Positions 33,492-42,236 of a stretch of DNA of 64,000 nucleotides are shown one piece after another. Source of the stretch: Oscillospiraceae bacterium. Lineage in GTDB: Bacteria > Bacillota > Clostridia > Oscillospirales > Ruminococcaceae. Every line of letters begins with the position of its first letter. Position 1 is the stretch's first letter. The notes beneath the pieces are model-generated. The model saw nothing but the letters and a program-made list of their open reading frames with translations. It had not been told where the DNA came from and ran no database searches. The position numbers and the translations under genes are program-made. The DNA lies in assembly GCA_017513135.1 (NCBI GenBank), contig JAFWDH010000019.1:1-64000 (forward strand), given 5' to 3'.

Positions 33492-34010
33492 ATGAAAAAG
33501 ATGGTGATCCTGCTCAACGGACCCTCCAGCAGCGGAAAGTCGACGCTGGCCGGGGAACTGAGCAGTCTTATAAAAAAGAGATACGGCCTGGATTATCCCG
33601 TCATATCCATAGACGATCATATGAAGCTGCCTGCGGACGAAACGATCTATGAGGATGACGTATGGGAGATAGAGCCGGACATACGCAATGCGGTGTGTTC
33701 CGCGCTTGAGCGTGCTGACGGCGCGGTAACGGACCACGTCATCACCAGCGCGAGGATCTACGAGGATTTCATGCAGCTGGAGGACACGGCGCCGGTCCTG
33801 AAGGTCCGGGTCACATGCCCTCTCGACGTGCTTCTTGCCAGAGAGAAGAGCAGAGGCGACAGGGCAGCGGGCTCCGCGCAGGCTTCCTACGAATATCTTT
33901 ACCCGCGGGAAGGATATGACGTCACCGTCGATACATCAGCGACGACGGCGGAGGAGTGCGCACAGATCATACTCGCGGAAGCGGAAAACAAAGACCGTAA
34001 CAACCGGTAA
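33492..34010 (+). CDS. P-loop kinase resembling chloramphenicol phosphotransferase
   Basis: 172 residues. An N-terminal Walker A GPSSSGKST (residues 9-17) is followed by ISIDDHMKLP, VTDHVITSARIYEDF and a lid segment REKSRGDRAAGSA, as in the CPT/chloramphenicol 3-O-phosphotransferase-like family. The conserved Asp (ISIDDH) could be the catalytic base. Whether it acts on an antibiotic is not shown by the sequence; many members of this family have other or unknown substrates. 18 bp upstream of the esterase gene, likely in one transcript. Confidence 0.75.
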   Translation: MKKMVILLNGPSSSGKSTLAGELSSLIKKRYGLDYPVISIDDHMKLPADETIYEDDVWEIEPDIRNAVCSALERADGAVTDHVITSARIYEDFMQLEDTAPVLKVRVTCPLDVLLAREKSRGDRAAGSAQASYEYLYPREGYDVTVDTSATTAEECAQIILAEAENKDRNNR

Positions 34011-34028
34011 AGGCAGGTATCTTTATCA

Positions 34029-35078
34029 ATGGCAGAAAAGAAAGTCAAGGTTTACAGATACGTACAGAAACCCGCAAAACCCGAGAGAAGAGCAGTAAGC
34101 ATCCTCCTGAAGGCGCTGCTCGTGATACTTGCGGTGATCCTGGTCGCGGCGGCAGGCTTCTGGTTCAAATGCCGCGTCATGGACGGACGCTCCTTCATGG
34201 CAGGATTCGTGGATCTCTTCCTCACACTGCAGCACAGGAGCGACAAGTTCACCTATGCGGAAGAGGCTGACAGATATGTAGAACAGATGAGGCAGACCAA
34301 CAGCGAGCCGGTCGTGATAGAGAAGGCGAGATTCAGCGTCAGCCTCAGGGAGGATTCGCTGGAGGCCCTGCAGGCGTTCATCTACAACGACCAGGAGCAT
34401 CCGGCGCAGACGGTCTTCTATTTTCACGGCGGAGGCTACGTGAACCAGCCCAACGCCCAGCAGCTGACGATGGCGGCAAGAACGGCCGCAGAGACCGGGT
34501 GCGAGGTGGTCCTGATAGTCTACCCGAAGATGCCGGTGTATGACTGTGAGTACGCATACGGCCTGTGCACAAGGTTCTATCTTGACTACGTCAACGAGAA
34601 CGACTGCGGAAAAGTCGTGTTCATGGGCGATTCTGCGGGCGGAGGCCTGGCGCTCGGGCTTGCCGAGGCGCTCAGGGACGGCAATGAGAGGATGCCGGAA
34701 GAGCTGATCCTCATATCCCCGTGGGTAGACCTTACGATGACAAATCCCGACATGACCGGATACACGGCTCACGATCCGATGCTCGGCATCGACGGGGCAA
34801 GGCGGATGGGAGAGATCTGGGCAGGCGATCTCGCGCTCGACGATCCCAGAGTCAGCCCGCTTTACGGGGATCTCAGCGGACTGCCTCCAGTGACCCTGAC
34901 TGCAGGCACCTGGGAGGTGTTCTACCCGGATGAGGCGCTGCTTAACGAAGGACTCGTAAAAGCCGGAAACAGCTGCAGGTTCATAGTCGGCGAGAAGATG
35001 ATACACTGCTATCCCATAATTCCCGTACCGGAAGCGAAGCCGGCTCAGGCGGAGATATGGGAAGCGATAACGAGATGA
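34029..35078 (+). CDS. Membrane-anchored alpha/beta hydrolase (HSL-type esterase)
   Basis: 349 residues with an N-terminal transmembrane anchor at ~27-47. The oxyanion motif is HGGGYVNQ, the nucleophile elbow GDSAGGG, and the acid/histidine region is near LTAGTWEVFYPDEALL...MIHCYPI. These are the hallmarks of HSL-type lipases/esterases. It lies between the CPT-like kinase and a second esterase gene on the same strand. Its substrate is unknown. Confidence 0.88.
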   Translation: MAEKKVKVYRYVQKPAKPERRAVSILLKALLVILAVILVAAAGFWFKCRVMDGRSFMAGFVDLFLTLQHRSDKFTYAEEADRYVEQMRQTNSEPVVIEKARFSVSLREDSLEALQAFIYNDQEHPAQTVFYFHGGGYVNQPNAQQLTMAARTAAETGCEVVLIVYPKMPVYDCEYAYGLCTRFYLDYVNENDCGKVVFMGDSAGGGLALGLAEALRDGNERMPEELILISPWVDLTMTNPDMTGYTAHDPMLGIDGARRMGEIWAGDLALDDPRVSPLYGDLSGLPPVTLTAGTWEVFYPDEALLNEGLVKAGNSCRFIVGEKMIHCYPIIPVPEAKPAQAEIWEAITR

Positions 35079-35120
35079 CCGCCGATCAGCGGTAAATATA
35101 AAAATGACAGGAGCAATGCA

Positions 35121-36275
35121 ATGCTGAAGAAGATCGCGACGATACTGCTGATACTGTTCGCAGTTGTAAATGTACTTGTGTTTCTGTTCTCGGCGGGAAC
35201 GGTGTTCACGGCGATCCCGGTGATCGGGAGCGTGGCGAATATCGTGACCGTCGGATACCTGCACATATGGCTTCCCGCATGCGCGGCGCTGTTCGTGTGC
35301 TCGGTGATCATCGCCGCTATAGACAGGAAGAAAGGCCTGTGGCTCGTAGCAGTCTCGTTCCTTTCGCTGATCGCGGCGGTCGTGTTCATGTCTGCAAACG
35401 CCATAAGGCTGTTCAAGTACGGCGTGAAGCCCAACATCTTCCCCAAGGAAGCGGACGTTTCGCGGGTTAAGAAGGAGGAGCTCACCTATACGAGGTCCCA
35501 GTACGGGGATGTCGCGATAAATGTCTACACCGTTGATGACGGGCAGGAAGGCAAGCCCGTGATGATATACATACACGGCGGGGGATGGATACAGGGATCC
35601 AACGAGGATCACGAGTATTACTCAAAGACTTTCGCGCAGAACGGATATGTAGTATTTGCGCCGGAATACGATCTCTCCTCCGAGGAGAGGCATCTCGCTT
35701 CCTCGACCGAGCTTCAGCTGTGCGAGGCGTTCGCATGGGTGTCTGAGCATGCCGGCGATTACGGCGGAGACGTATCGAGACTTTACGTCACCGGCGGGTC
35801 TGCCGGAGGCAATCTGGCGCTCAACATCTCGTACAAGATCAATTCGGGACTGTACTCCGTGTCTGCTGACGGCACTCCGCTGCCCGCAGTCAGCGCGGTA
35901 AGCGTCACGTTCCCGGTCGCGAGTCCGGCTGATTTTTACCGCAATGACGACACTGTTTTCCGCAATACGGCTCACCGGATGGCCTACGGCTATACCGGAT
36001 GCTCGCCTGAAGAGGACAGGTTCCTGTATGACAGCCTCGAGCCGGTGAAGAACATAACTTCGGACGCACCCGCGACCCACATAATGGTGGGAGCCGGCGA
36101 CGCCCTTGTCCCTCCGGGACCGACGTACGCGCTGGATGAGGCTCTCGACAAGGCTAAGATAGACCATCAGACGGTAGTGGTGCCTTACGCGAACCATATC
36201 TTCGACACGGTGGACGGAAGCATGCTCAGCAACGCGTACCTCGACCTGTCGCTCAGGTGGTTCGAAGAACACTGA
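35121..36275 (+). CDS. Alpha/beta hydrolase with multi-pass N-terminal membrane region
   Basis: 384 residues. The first ~100 contain three hydrophobic helices (VVNVLVFLFSAGTVFTAI, WLPACAALFVCSVIIAA, WLVAVSFLSLIAAVVF). The enzyme part has IHGGGWIQG, GGSAGGN at the nucleophile elbow, and GAGDALVPPG followed by YANHIFD for the acid and histidine. A paralogue-like neighbour of the preceding esterase with a different membrane part. Probably in the same operon, 42 bp apart, with an AKR gene after it. Confidence 0.86.
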   Translation: MLKKIATILLILFAVVNVLVFLFSAGTVFTAIPVIGSVANIVTVGYLHIWLPACAALFVCSVIIAAIDRKKGLWLVAVSFLSLIAAVVFMSANAIRLFKYGVKPNIFPKEADVSRVKKEELTYTRSQYGDVAINVYTVDDGQEGKPVMIYIHGGGWIQGSNEDHEYYSKTFAQNGYVVFAPEYDLSSEERHLASSTELQLCEAFAWVSEHAGDYGGDVSRLYVTGGSAGGNLALNISYKINSGLYSVSADGTPLPAVSAVSVTFPVASPADFYRNDDTVFRNTAHRMAYGYTGCSPEEDRFLYDSLEPVKNITSDAPATHIMVGAGDALVPPGPTYALDEALDKAKIDHQTVVVPYANHIFDTVDGSMLSNAYLDLSLRWFEEH

Positions 36276-36295
36276 AAAAAGGACGGAAACCATCC

Positions 36296-37111
36296 ATGGA
36301 CATTGGGACAGTGACTCTGAACAACGGAGTGGAGATGCCGCTCGCCGGACTCGGGACCTGGGATCTCCGCGGCCGGGAATGCACCGAGACGGTCAGCACC
36401 GCGATAGGCATGGGATACCGCCTAATAGATACCGCTCAGATGTATGAGAACGAGCGCGAGGTAGGCGAGGGCATAAGGAAGAGCGGGATACTGAGGGACA
36501 GGATATTCCTGACCACGAAGATATACAGAAAGAGCAACAGCCGCGAGAAGGCAAGGGAAGCCATAGACGCCTCTCTCGAAGCTCTGCAGGTTTCCTATGT
36601 CGATCTGCTCCTGCTGCATGAGCCGTACCCGGAAGGTCCGGAGATGTACGCCGCGCTGGAGGACGCTCTGCGCGAAGGAAAGGCCAGAGCCATAGGGATC
36701 TCGAATTACAGCGAGGAATGGTACCGCGGATTCATGGCTCAGTGCGGGATAATCCCCGCAGTCAACCAGCTTGAGACGCATGTGTTCTTCCAGAAATGGG
36801 AATTTCAGGAGGAGATGAGAGAAAAAGGCACCACGATGCAGGCGTGGGCGCCTCTCGCCCAGGGCATAGGGAACATCGCGGGCAACGAAGTCCTGACGGA
36901 GATAGGGAAGAGCCATAACAGGACTGCTGCACAGACAGCGCTGCGCTTCCTCGTGCAGAGAGGCATCTCAGTGATACCGAAGTCGCGGCATGCCCGGCGC
37001 CTGAGAGAGAATCTGGATATCCTTGATTTCGAACTGTCGGAAGAGGAGATGAGACTGATCAGGACACTCGACAGAAACAAAACGCTGTTCCCGTGGACTG
37101 AGGAATTCTGA
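36296..37111 (+). CDS. Aldo-keto reductase
   Basis: 271 residues from the ATG at 36296. The AKR catalytic tetrad is present: D45 and Y50 (DTAQMYENE), K75 (TTKIYR) and H108 (LLLLHEP); the cofactor region has IPKSRHARRLREN. Such enzymes reduce aldehydes and ketones with NADPH (2,5-diketo-gluconate reductase-like). It lies 20 bp after the esterase and is the last gene before a shared terminator that has been duplicated by the adjacent island. Confidence 0.92.
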   Translation: MDIGTVTLNNGVEMPLAGLGTWDLRGRECTETVSTAIGMGYRLIDTAQMYENEREVGEGIRKSGILRDRIFLTTKIYRKSNSREKAREAIDASLEALQVSYVDLLLLHEPYPEGPEMYAALEDALREGKARAIGISNYSEEWYRGFMAQCGIIPAVNQLETHVFFQKWEFQEEMREKGTTMQAWAPLAQGIGNIAGNEVLTEIGKSHNRTAAQTALRFLVQRGISVIPKSRHARRLRENLDILDFELSEEEMRLIRTLDRNKTLFPWTEEF

Positions 37112-37122
37112 AAAAGCGATAC

Positions 37123-37196
37123 AAAAAAGCCCATGACCTTTGCGGGTCATGGGCTTTCGCTGTTCAGGAGATGACAGTTATATGATCTTAGAACAT
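37123..37196 (+). repeat. Left copy of ~74 bp direct repeat flanking the AbiE-like island
   Basis: About 67 of 74 bases match 39048-39121. It contains the terminator stem GCCCATGACC/GGGTCATGGGC (37129-37151) and, on the minus strand, what corresponds to the stop (TAA) and last codons of the carboxylesterase. Consistent with an integration or duplication junction at that gene's 3' end. Confidence 0.85.
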
Positions 37197-37228
37197 GCAG
37201 CAATAAGTTTTTGAAGTATGTCATGTTG

Positions 37229-37256
37229 TTGACCTGCAATTATAGTATGATATAAT
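37229..37256 (+). promoter_or_regulatory. Promoter of the AbiE-like pair
   Basis: TTGACC (37229-37234), 16 bp, TATAAT (37251-37256), followed by an AT-rich leader of about 60 bp with near-repeats (AAATGCGTAAATA and AAATACGAAAATA) that may be antitoxin sites. Confidence 0.6.
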
Positions 37257-37318
37257 AAATGCGTAAATAATAATATAAATACGAAAATATAATATCAATA
37301 ATATGAAGGTGTTGGTTT

Positions 37319-37963
37319 ATGACATATAAAGAGTGTGTTGAAAAGTATCTGATTCAGAAAAGAGAAGGAGATCCGATCTATACATACGAAATTGCTGAGT
37401 TGCTAACAACTAATTTTGGGATGGACAAGAAGAAAGCAGCTGCTGCAGCAGCTGTAACTATGAAACGTATTTATGAAGATGATGCGATAGATGATCTGCG
37501 TTGTTATCAGAAGGGCATTTACTATAGAACGGTCAATACTCCTTTTGGAGATATGAATATCAATAAAGAGAAGGTGATAGAGCATAAATACCTCATAGAT
37601 GATAAAGGTTACGAAACCGGACAATGGTTGCTTCATTATATGGGGTTAACTACACAGATGCCTGCAAAAAGAGTGATTGCTACAAATTCTGCTAAAGACT
37701 GTATTAGATATGATAAAAAACTAGATGTTTCAATATGTCCGCCAAAAGAACCGATAAATACTGATAATAAGATGTATCTGCAGACGCTTGACGCCATTGA
37801 ACTACTGGATAAATCACCAGTAGATACTGAAGATCCATATATGTTGATCGCTGATCATATAAAAAAGCACAATCTTCAATACGAAAAACTCCTGTATTAT
37901 GCAGATAAATACTACACCAGGAAGACTATACTGCATCTTGCACATACTGCTGGACTGAGGTAA
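37319..37963 (+). CDS. AbiEi-like antitoxin/transcriptional regulator (DUF6088-like)
   Basis: 214 residues. The N-terminal ~60 residues form a possible winged helix (YTYEIAELLTTNFGMDKKKAAAAAAVTMKRIYED) with a following CYQKGIYYRTVNTPFGDMNI, typical of DUF6088/AbiEi-like proteins that sit upstream of nucleotidyltransferase toxins. AbiEi antitoxins bind DNA through such a domain and repress their operon. The gene is clearly more AT-rich than its surroundings. It ends 6 bp before the toxin start. Confidence 0.78.
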   Translation: MTYKECVEKYLIQKREGDPIYTYEIAELLTTNFGMDKKKAAAAAAVTMKRIYEDDAIDDLRCYQKGIYYRTVNTPFGDMNINKEKVIEHKYLIDDKGYETGQWLLHYMGLTTQMPAKRVIATNSAKDCIRYDKKLDVSICPPKEPINTDNKMYLQTLDAIELLDKSPVDTEDPYMLIADHIKKHNLQYEKLLYYADKYYTRKTILHLAHTAGLR

Positions 37964-37969
37964 AAAAGA

Positions 37970-39043
37970 TTGAAACTTCATCTCGACAAAAATGCATTCA
38001 GAGTTTTACTTGATCAAATACATGAACGGACCGGGTACAGGACAGATGTCCTGGAAAAAGATTATTATGTTGTGCTTATGCTTCATGAACTAGCAGAAAA
38101 ACAGATGTCTGGACTTCGTGCTTATTTCAAGGGAGGAACTGCTTTATACAAAGCACTTAAAACAACGAACCGTTTTTCGGAGGATATTGATCTTTCTGTA
38201 GATACACAAGGATGCAGCAGATCGCAAAATGACAGACGTCTAGAACAAGCAACGAAGAGATATGATGCTCTGGAGCGCGATGTTTCTGCAGGAATAACAA
38301 ACCGATCTGAAGTAGTTTCAGTTTATACGTATACCCCAATAACTTCATATGATGCTAATGATGCTTTGCAACGCTTTGGAATAGTAAAGATCGAAGCGAC
38401 GTCATTTACCATAAGTGAGCCGACAGAAGAATTGGAGATTGCCCCTTTGATTTACGATCTGGCAACAGAAACTGAGCAGTTGATTTTAAGTGAACAATAC
38501 GATGTAAATCCATTTAAGGTAGTTACGATAACGATTGAACGCATATTTATAGATAAATTGTTTGCGGCAGAAGCATATGCTAGACGATCAGAGGACAATA
38601 AGAAAGCGTTCGAAGCAGCAAAGCACATCTATGATTTGAGCGTCATGATAAAGCAGCCCTGTATTCAGGATCTTCTTGAGAATGAAATAACGTTAAAAAG
38701 ACTTCTTGATATACGCATAAAGGAAGAACTAGGTCGCCTTGACGGAATTCCTGGAGTGCTTCCGGCTGACTTTATATTATTTGATTCTGCAATCAACAAT
38801 AATGCAATAAAAAGAGCATATGAAGTAATGCAGACACAGTATGTTCTTAAGGCAGAAGATCGAATAGAGTATAGTGCAGCTATGAGTTCATTGGATGAAA
38901 TCCATGAAATGCTGATAAACAATATGGCTTGGGTTTATTATCAGCCAAGTGAAGAATTAGTCAGTGTTTTAAGACAAAAAGAAGCTCATTATACTGACTC
39001 AAAACATGAGAAAAACAGAGAAGTTGAAGATTTGGATCTTTAG
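37970..39043 (+). CDS. AbiEii-like nucleotidyltransferase toxin
   Basis: 357 residues from a TTG at 37970, with GAGGT at the end of the antitoxin gene as ribosome binding site. The AbiEii/AbiGii motifs are present: EKDYYV (29-34), FKGGTALYK (53-61) and RFSEDIDL (68-75) with the metal-binding D72 and D74. AbiEii proteins are nucleotidyltransferases that transfer nucleotides to tRNA or other targets and cause abortive phage infection; the target here is unknown. Toxin of a type IV-like TA pair, in an AT-rich island flanked by direct repeats. Confidence 0.88.
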   Translation: MKLHLDKNAFRVLLDQIHERTGYRTDVLEKDYYVVLMLHELAEKQMSGLRAYFKGGTALYKALKTTNRFSEDIDLSVDTQGCSRSQNDRRLEQATKRYDALERDVSAGITNRSEVVSVYTYTPITSYDANDALQRFGIVKIEATSFTISEPTEELEIAPLIYDLATETEQLILSEQYDVNPFKVVTITIERIFIDKLFAAEAYARRSEDNKKAFEAAKHIYDLSVMIKQPCIQDLLENEITLKRLLDIRIKEELGRLDGIPGVLPADFILFDSAINNNAIKRAYEVMQTQYVLKAEDRIEYSAAMSSLDEIHEMLINNMAWVYYQPSEELVSVLRQKEAHYTDSKHEKNREVEDLDL

Positions 39044-39047
39044 TATG

Positions 39048-39121
39048 AAAAAAGCCCATGACCCTTGCGGGTCATGGGCTTTCGCTATTCAGGAGATAAC
39101 GGCTATATGATCTCAGAAGAT
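39048..39121 (-). repeat. Right copy of ~74 bp direct repeat flanking the AbiE-like island
   Basis: Holds the terminator stem GCCCATGACCC/GGGTCATGGGC (39054-39076) and the true last codons and stop of the carboxylesterase (39113-39121). About seven mismatches to the left copy. Confidence 0.85.
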
Positions 39122-40684
39122 ATAGTCGTAGGCTTCCTCATGATACTTGCTGACGAGCTTGCTGTCGATGTCTACGCACATCGTGTAGCGGGTCTCGCTG
39201 TCATAAGGTCTCCAGACAGGCATGTAGGGGTTGGAGGGGTTGCCGGTCCTGGCAAATGCTGCCCAGGCAGAACGCGCTGCTACGTTGAGCTTCATCGCGT
39301 CATAGTGGGTGTCGCAGTTCCAGAGAGCCGGAGCATAGTCCGCGTTTCCGAAGAAGAACGGGATCTCAACACCGTGAACGGCCCTGAACTCGGGGTCGTT
39401 GCCCTCTCTCATGAAGCAGTAGCTGTAGACCGGTGCGCCGCCGCCGACCAGCTCTCTTGAATGAGCCCTGGTGTATGTGGCCTTGGTGTGGTTGCGGTCA
39501 TTGAGGAAGGTGGTGTAGATGTGCACGGGCTGTGCGTCTTCGCCGATATAGCCCTTGTAGATCCTGATGATGTCATCAGCCTTGGCTGAATCGAAGCCGA
39601 GCTCCATGATGGCGTTCTTGACGTCCTCGATGCTCCATTTGAACATCTTCGGGTTCATCAGCGCCTGCAGGACTGCGTCGTCCTTGTCATAGCCGGTGAT
39701 GAGGGTGATGTCCTTGCAGAACTCGGAGCCTTCCGCGCCGTCGAACGGATCATACGCGACTACTCTGCCGTCGATGACGACCGGGCATACGAAGTATGTG
39801 CCGACTGTGCGGGTGGCGTTGATGTCTCTCTGAGCCTGGATGAGCTCCTGGGGGGTGTAATCCCAGAGCTTGTCGATGTTGGTCTCATCGATGCCGAGGA
39901 AGTCGAGGAACTGCTTAGTCATGTCGATGCCTTCCTGGATCGTGGCTCCGCGGAATCCGCCGGACTGGATGATGGCTTTCTGGACGTTGCCCTTTACCAT
40001 GGGCATGGACATGAGGTTGGCGACCTTTCCGCCGCCGCCGGACTGTCCGACTATGGTGACGTTGCCGGGATCTCCGCCGAACGCCTCGATGTTGTCATGG
40101 ATCCACTGCATTGCAGCTGCCATGTCCTGATGGCCGACGTTCGCGCAGTCCTTGAAGCGCTCGCCGAGGTTGCACAGATAGAGGTATCCGAAGATGCCGA
40201 GCCTGTGTCCTACGGAGATGAAGATGATGTCCTCATTCTTCGCCATGTTGAATCCGTCATGCCAGTCGGCTTCCGCCGCGCCGGCGATGTTTCCGCCGCC
40301 GTGGAACCATACCATGACGGGGCGCTTGCGGCCGTCATTGAGGCCGGGGGTCCAGAGGTTGAGGGCCAGGCAGTCTTCGTCGCCGTCGCCGCCCATCTCG
40401 TTGCTTCCGGTCATGAGCTTCTCATAAGCGGAAGGATATCTTGTGCTGCGGATCTCGGGATCCTCCATACGGGGGGTGTCGCACTGCCATGACTTGCCTG
40501 CATATGTAAGAGCGGGCTTTACGTCATCCCAGGGGATCAGCGGCTGGGGGGGCATGAACCTGTTCTTGCCTGCCGAGGACTGAGCATAGCGGATACCGAG
40601 GAAACGGTAGACGCCGTCGATCTCTGCGCCCTGCAGCTTGCCGGCTTTGGTCTGAGCGATGGAATTAGCATCGATCTTGATCAT
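39113..40684 (-). CDS. Type B carboxylesterase/lipase
   Basis: 523 residues. The carboxylesterase type B signature is clear: FHGGGNIAGA (oxyanion hole), ED-CLALNLW, and the nucleophile elbow GQSGGG within VTIVGQSGGGG; the catalytic His lies in AVHGVEIPF. No signal peptide, so it is cytoplasmic (para-nitrobenzyl esterase-like). AAAGGAG is 8 nt upstream of the ATG. Its 3' end is the point at which the AbiE-like island has been inserted. Confidence 0.92.
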   Translation of the reverse strand: MIKIDANSIAQTKAGKLQGAEIDGVYRFLGIRYAQSSAGKNRFMPPQPLIPWDDVKPALTYAGKSWQCDTPRMEDPEIRSTRYPSAYEKLMTGSNEMGGDGDEDCLALNLWTPGLNDGRKRPVMVWFHGGGNIAGAAEADWHDGFNMAKNEDIIFISVGHRLGIFGYLYLCNLGERFKDCANVGHQDMAAAMQWIHDNIEAFGGDPGNVTIVGQSGGGGKVANLMSMPMVKGNVQKAIIQSGGFRGATIQEGIDMTKQFLDFLGIDETNIDKLWDYTPQELIQAQRDINATRTVGTYFVCPVVIDGRVVAYDPFDGAEGSEFCKDITLITGYDKDDAVLQALMNPKMFKWSIEDVKNAIMELGFDSAKADDIIRIYKGYIGEDAQPVHIYTTFLNDRNHTKATYTRAHSRELVGGGAPVYSYCFMREGNDPEFRAVHGVEIPFFFGNADYAPALWNCDTHYDAMKLNVAARSAWAAFARTGNPSNPYMPVWRPYDSETRYTMCVDIDSKLVSKYHEEAYDYIF

Positions 40685-40966
40685 AGATTTGTCTCCTTTT
40701 TGTTTATTGATCGGGCTTCAGAAGCGCTGCCGCAAAGACATTGCGTTAGGCTTCAAGCCCGTTTGTTAATGATGGTTCCGCAGGATGGGGGAGAGGCTTT
40801 TTGAAGGGCTCTCTGACCGTCTTGCGGGCCTTCTGTTCCACCAATAATTTTAGCACAGCAAACTGCCGCAATAATATTAAATAGAGTAACCAAACTTTAT
40901 GCCTGCGAGTTGTGCAAGAGTTTCAGTTTTCTGAAAGCCTGATACATCACAGACCTGCATGGCAAA
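40685..40966. other. Intergenic region upstream of the carboxylesterase
   Basis: Between the carboxylesterase start and the terminator of the next minus-strand operon. It must hold the esterase promoter; I see AT-rich stretches around 40850-40900 but no convincing promoter, RNA or repeat. Confidence 0.4.
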
Positions 40967-40999
40967 ATGAAAAGCCGCCGGAACTTATGCCCGGCGGCT
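40967..40999 (-). terminator. Terminator of the unknown two-gene operon
   Basis: Minus-strand stem GCCGCCGG/CCGGCGGC followed by TTTTCATTTT. Confidence 0.85.
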
Positions 41000-41039
41000 G
41001 ATGTTATTATGTCTGTTTATGTCAGATGCGCTGTGTGTA

Positions 41040-42206
41040 TCATCTTCCACTGTACTGTGAGAACTCCAGACAGTGCGATGTGAGGGCGTTTGCCGCGGAC
41101 ACGTACATCTTTTCGTATCTGGAACCGCTGTCCATGGGATCCGCGGTTACGGCTTCAAAGCCGTATTTGGGCCTGATGCTGGAATTGGCGACCGGTTTCT
41201 TCAGGAAGACGAACGGAGCGTCGTTGTCGCCGTCCTTATAGCGCTTATAGACCGTGAGAGCAAGATCGCAGTAATCCTTAAGCACCGTGTTGAGGCTGTC
41301 AAGGGCAGTGACAGTGCTGCGGAACAGATCGTTCTCCAGCTTTTCGTTCCTGCTGGTCAGAACGGCTTCCAGCTTATTGCATTCTTCGATGCAGTTCTCC
41401 AGAGAGCTCTGGATGTTCTCCTTCATGGCTTCGGCTACCTTGCTGGTGTACTGGTCCAGCGTCCTCACCAGAAGGACCATGTTGAGGTCGACGCTGAAGT
41501 GCCCGGCTTCATTGACGCGAAAACTGTCCTGCGCCCTGGCGCAGAAGGCCTGGAAGGCGGTGATATAATCCTTCCTCCTTGCGATCTGATAGCCGTCCAG
41601 CAGGTCTGTTTCGGAGATCTTGCCGTGGTTCTGTCTGTAGTACTCCTTGCTGCGTGTCTCAATTGAGCTGTCAGGCTTGTTGAGCAGGTCGGAGACCGAC
41701 ACAAGGTCGCTGTTGATCTGTTCCCAGAAGCTGTCATCGAAGCCCATGTCGTCCAGCGTCATGGTGAGCCTTACTATCCTGTATGATTCCAGAAGCGGGA
41801 TCTTCATCATAAGGAGCATCATCTGGTCTAGGGGCTTCACCAGCTGAGACGCGTCCTTCTGGTATGAAAGGCCCAGATCGAACTTCTTCTGTTTCTCCAG
41901 GGACAGCTCATGATACCAGGAAGGCTTGTCGCCCTTCATGCACTTTTCATATGTGCCCTGGTTGGCGAAATAGAACTCCTGGATCCAGCTGTTGCGGCCG
42001 ATCTCCTGGTCCCTGAGCTGGTTATAGGCCGTGGACGTATTGGAAAAGTCGCTGTTATAGCACATGTGGTCCACGAGATTGGCCACGTTGAGGATCATGC
42101 TGTTGAGATGAGAGATCTCATTGGTCGCAAGGCTTTCGTCGATGCCCTCCCACGAGAAGTCATAAATATCTAAAGAATCAAAATCATTCTCATTATATCC
42201 GTCCAT
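41040..42206 (-). CDS. Protein of unknown function (388 aa)
   Basis: 388 residues, soluble, mainly alpha-helical with acidic N-terminus (NENDFDSLDIYDFSW). No signal, membrane segment or catalytic motif was recognised. The helices around 235-330 (VLLVRTLDQYTSKVAEAMKENI, ENCIEECNKLEAVLTSRNEKLE) suggest a coiled-coil or helical bundle. It follows the 428-residue unknown protein on the same strand with a 30 bp gap, so the two form an operon and probably act together. Confidence 0.75.
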   Translation of the reverse strand: MDGYNENDFDSLDIYDFSWEGIDESLATNEISHLNSMILNVANLVDHMCYNSDFSNTSTAYNQLRDQEIGRNSWIQEFYFANQGTYEKCMKGDKPSWYHELSLEKQKKFDLGLSYQKDASQLVKPLDQMMLLMMKIPLLESYRIVRLTMTLDDMGFDDSFWEQINSDLVSVSDLLNKPDSSIETRSKEYYRQNHGKISETDLLDGYQIARRKDYITAFQAFCARAQDSFRVNEAGHFSVDLNMVLLVRTLDQYTSKVAEAMKENIQSSLENCIEECNKLEAVLTSRNEKLENDLFRSTVTALDSLNTVLKDYCDLALTVYKRYKDGDNDAPFVFLKKPVANSSIRPKYGFEAVTADPMDSGSRYEKMYVSAANALTSHCLEFSQYSGR

Positions 42207-42236
42207 ATCGATACCTCCTGTCGTTCTTTAAGGGTG

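Noticed and set aside
33492-34010. True chloramphenicol resistance gene
   Set aside because: Only family-level P-loop and lid features match; the antibiotic-binding residues cannot be confirmed by eye.
37123-39121. Prophage or integron
   Set aside because: No integrase, phage structural gene or tRNA target is present; only two genes lie between the repeats.
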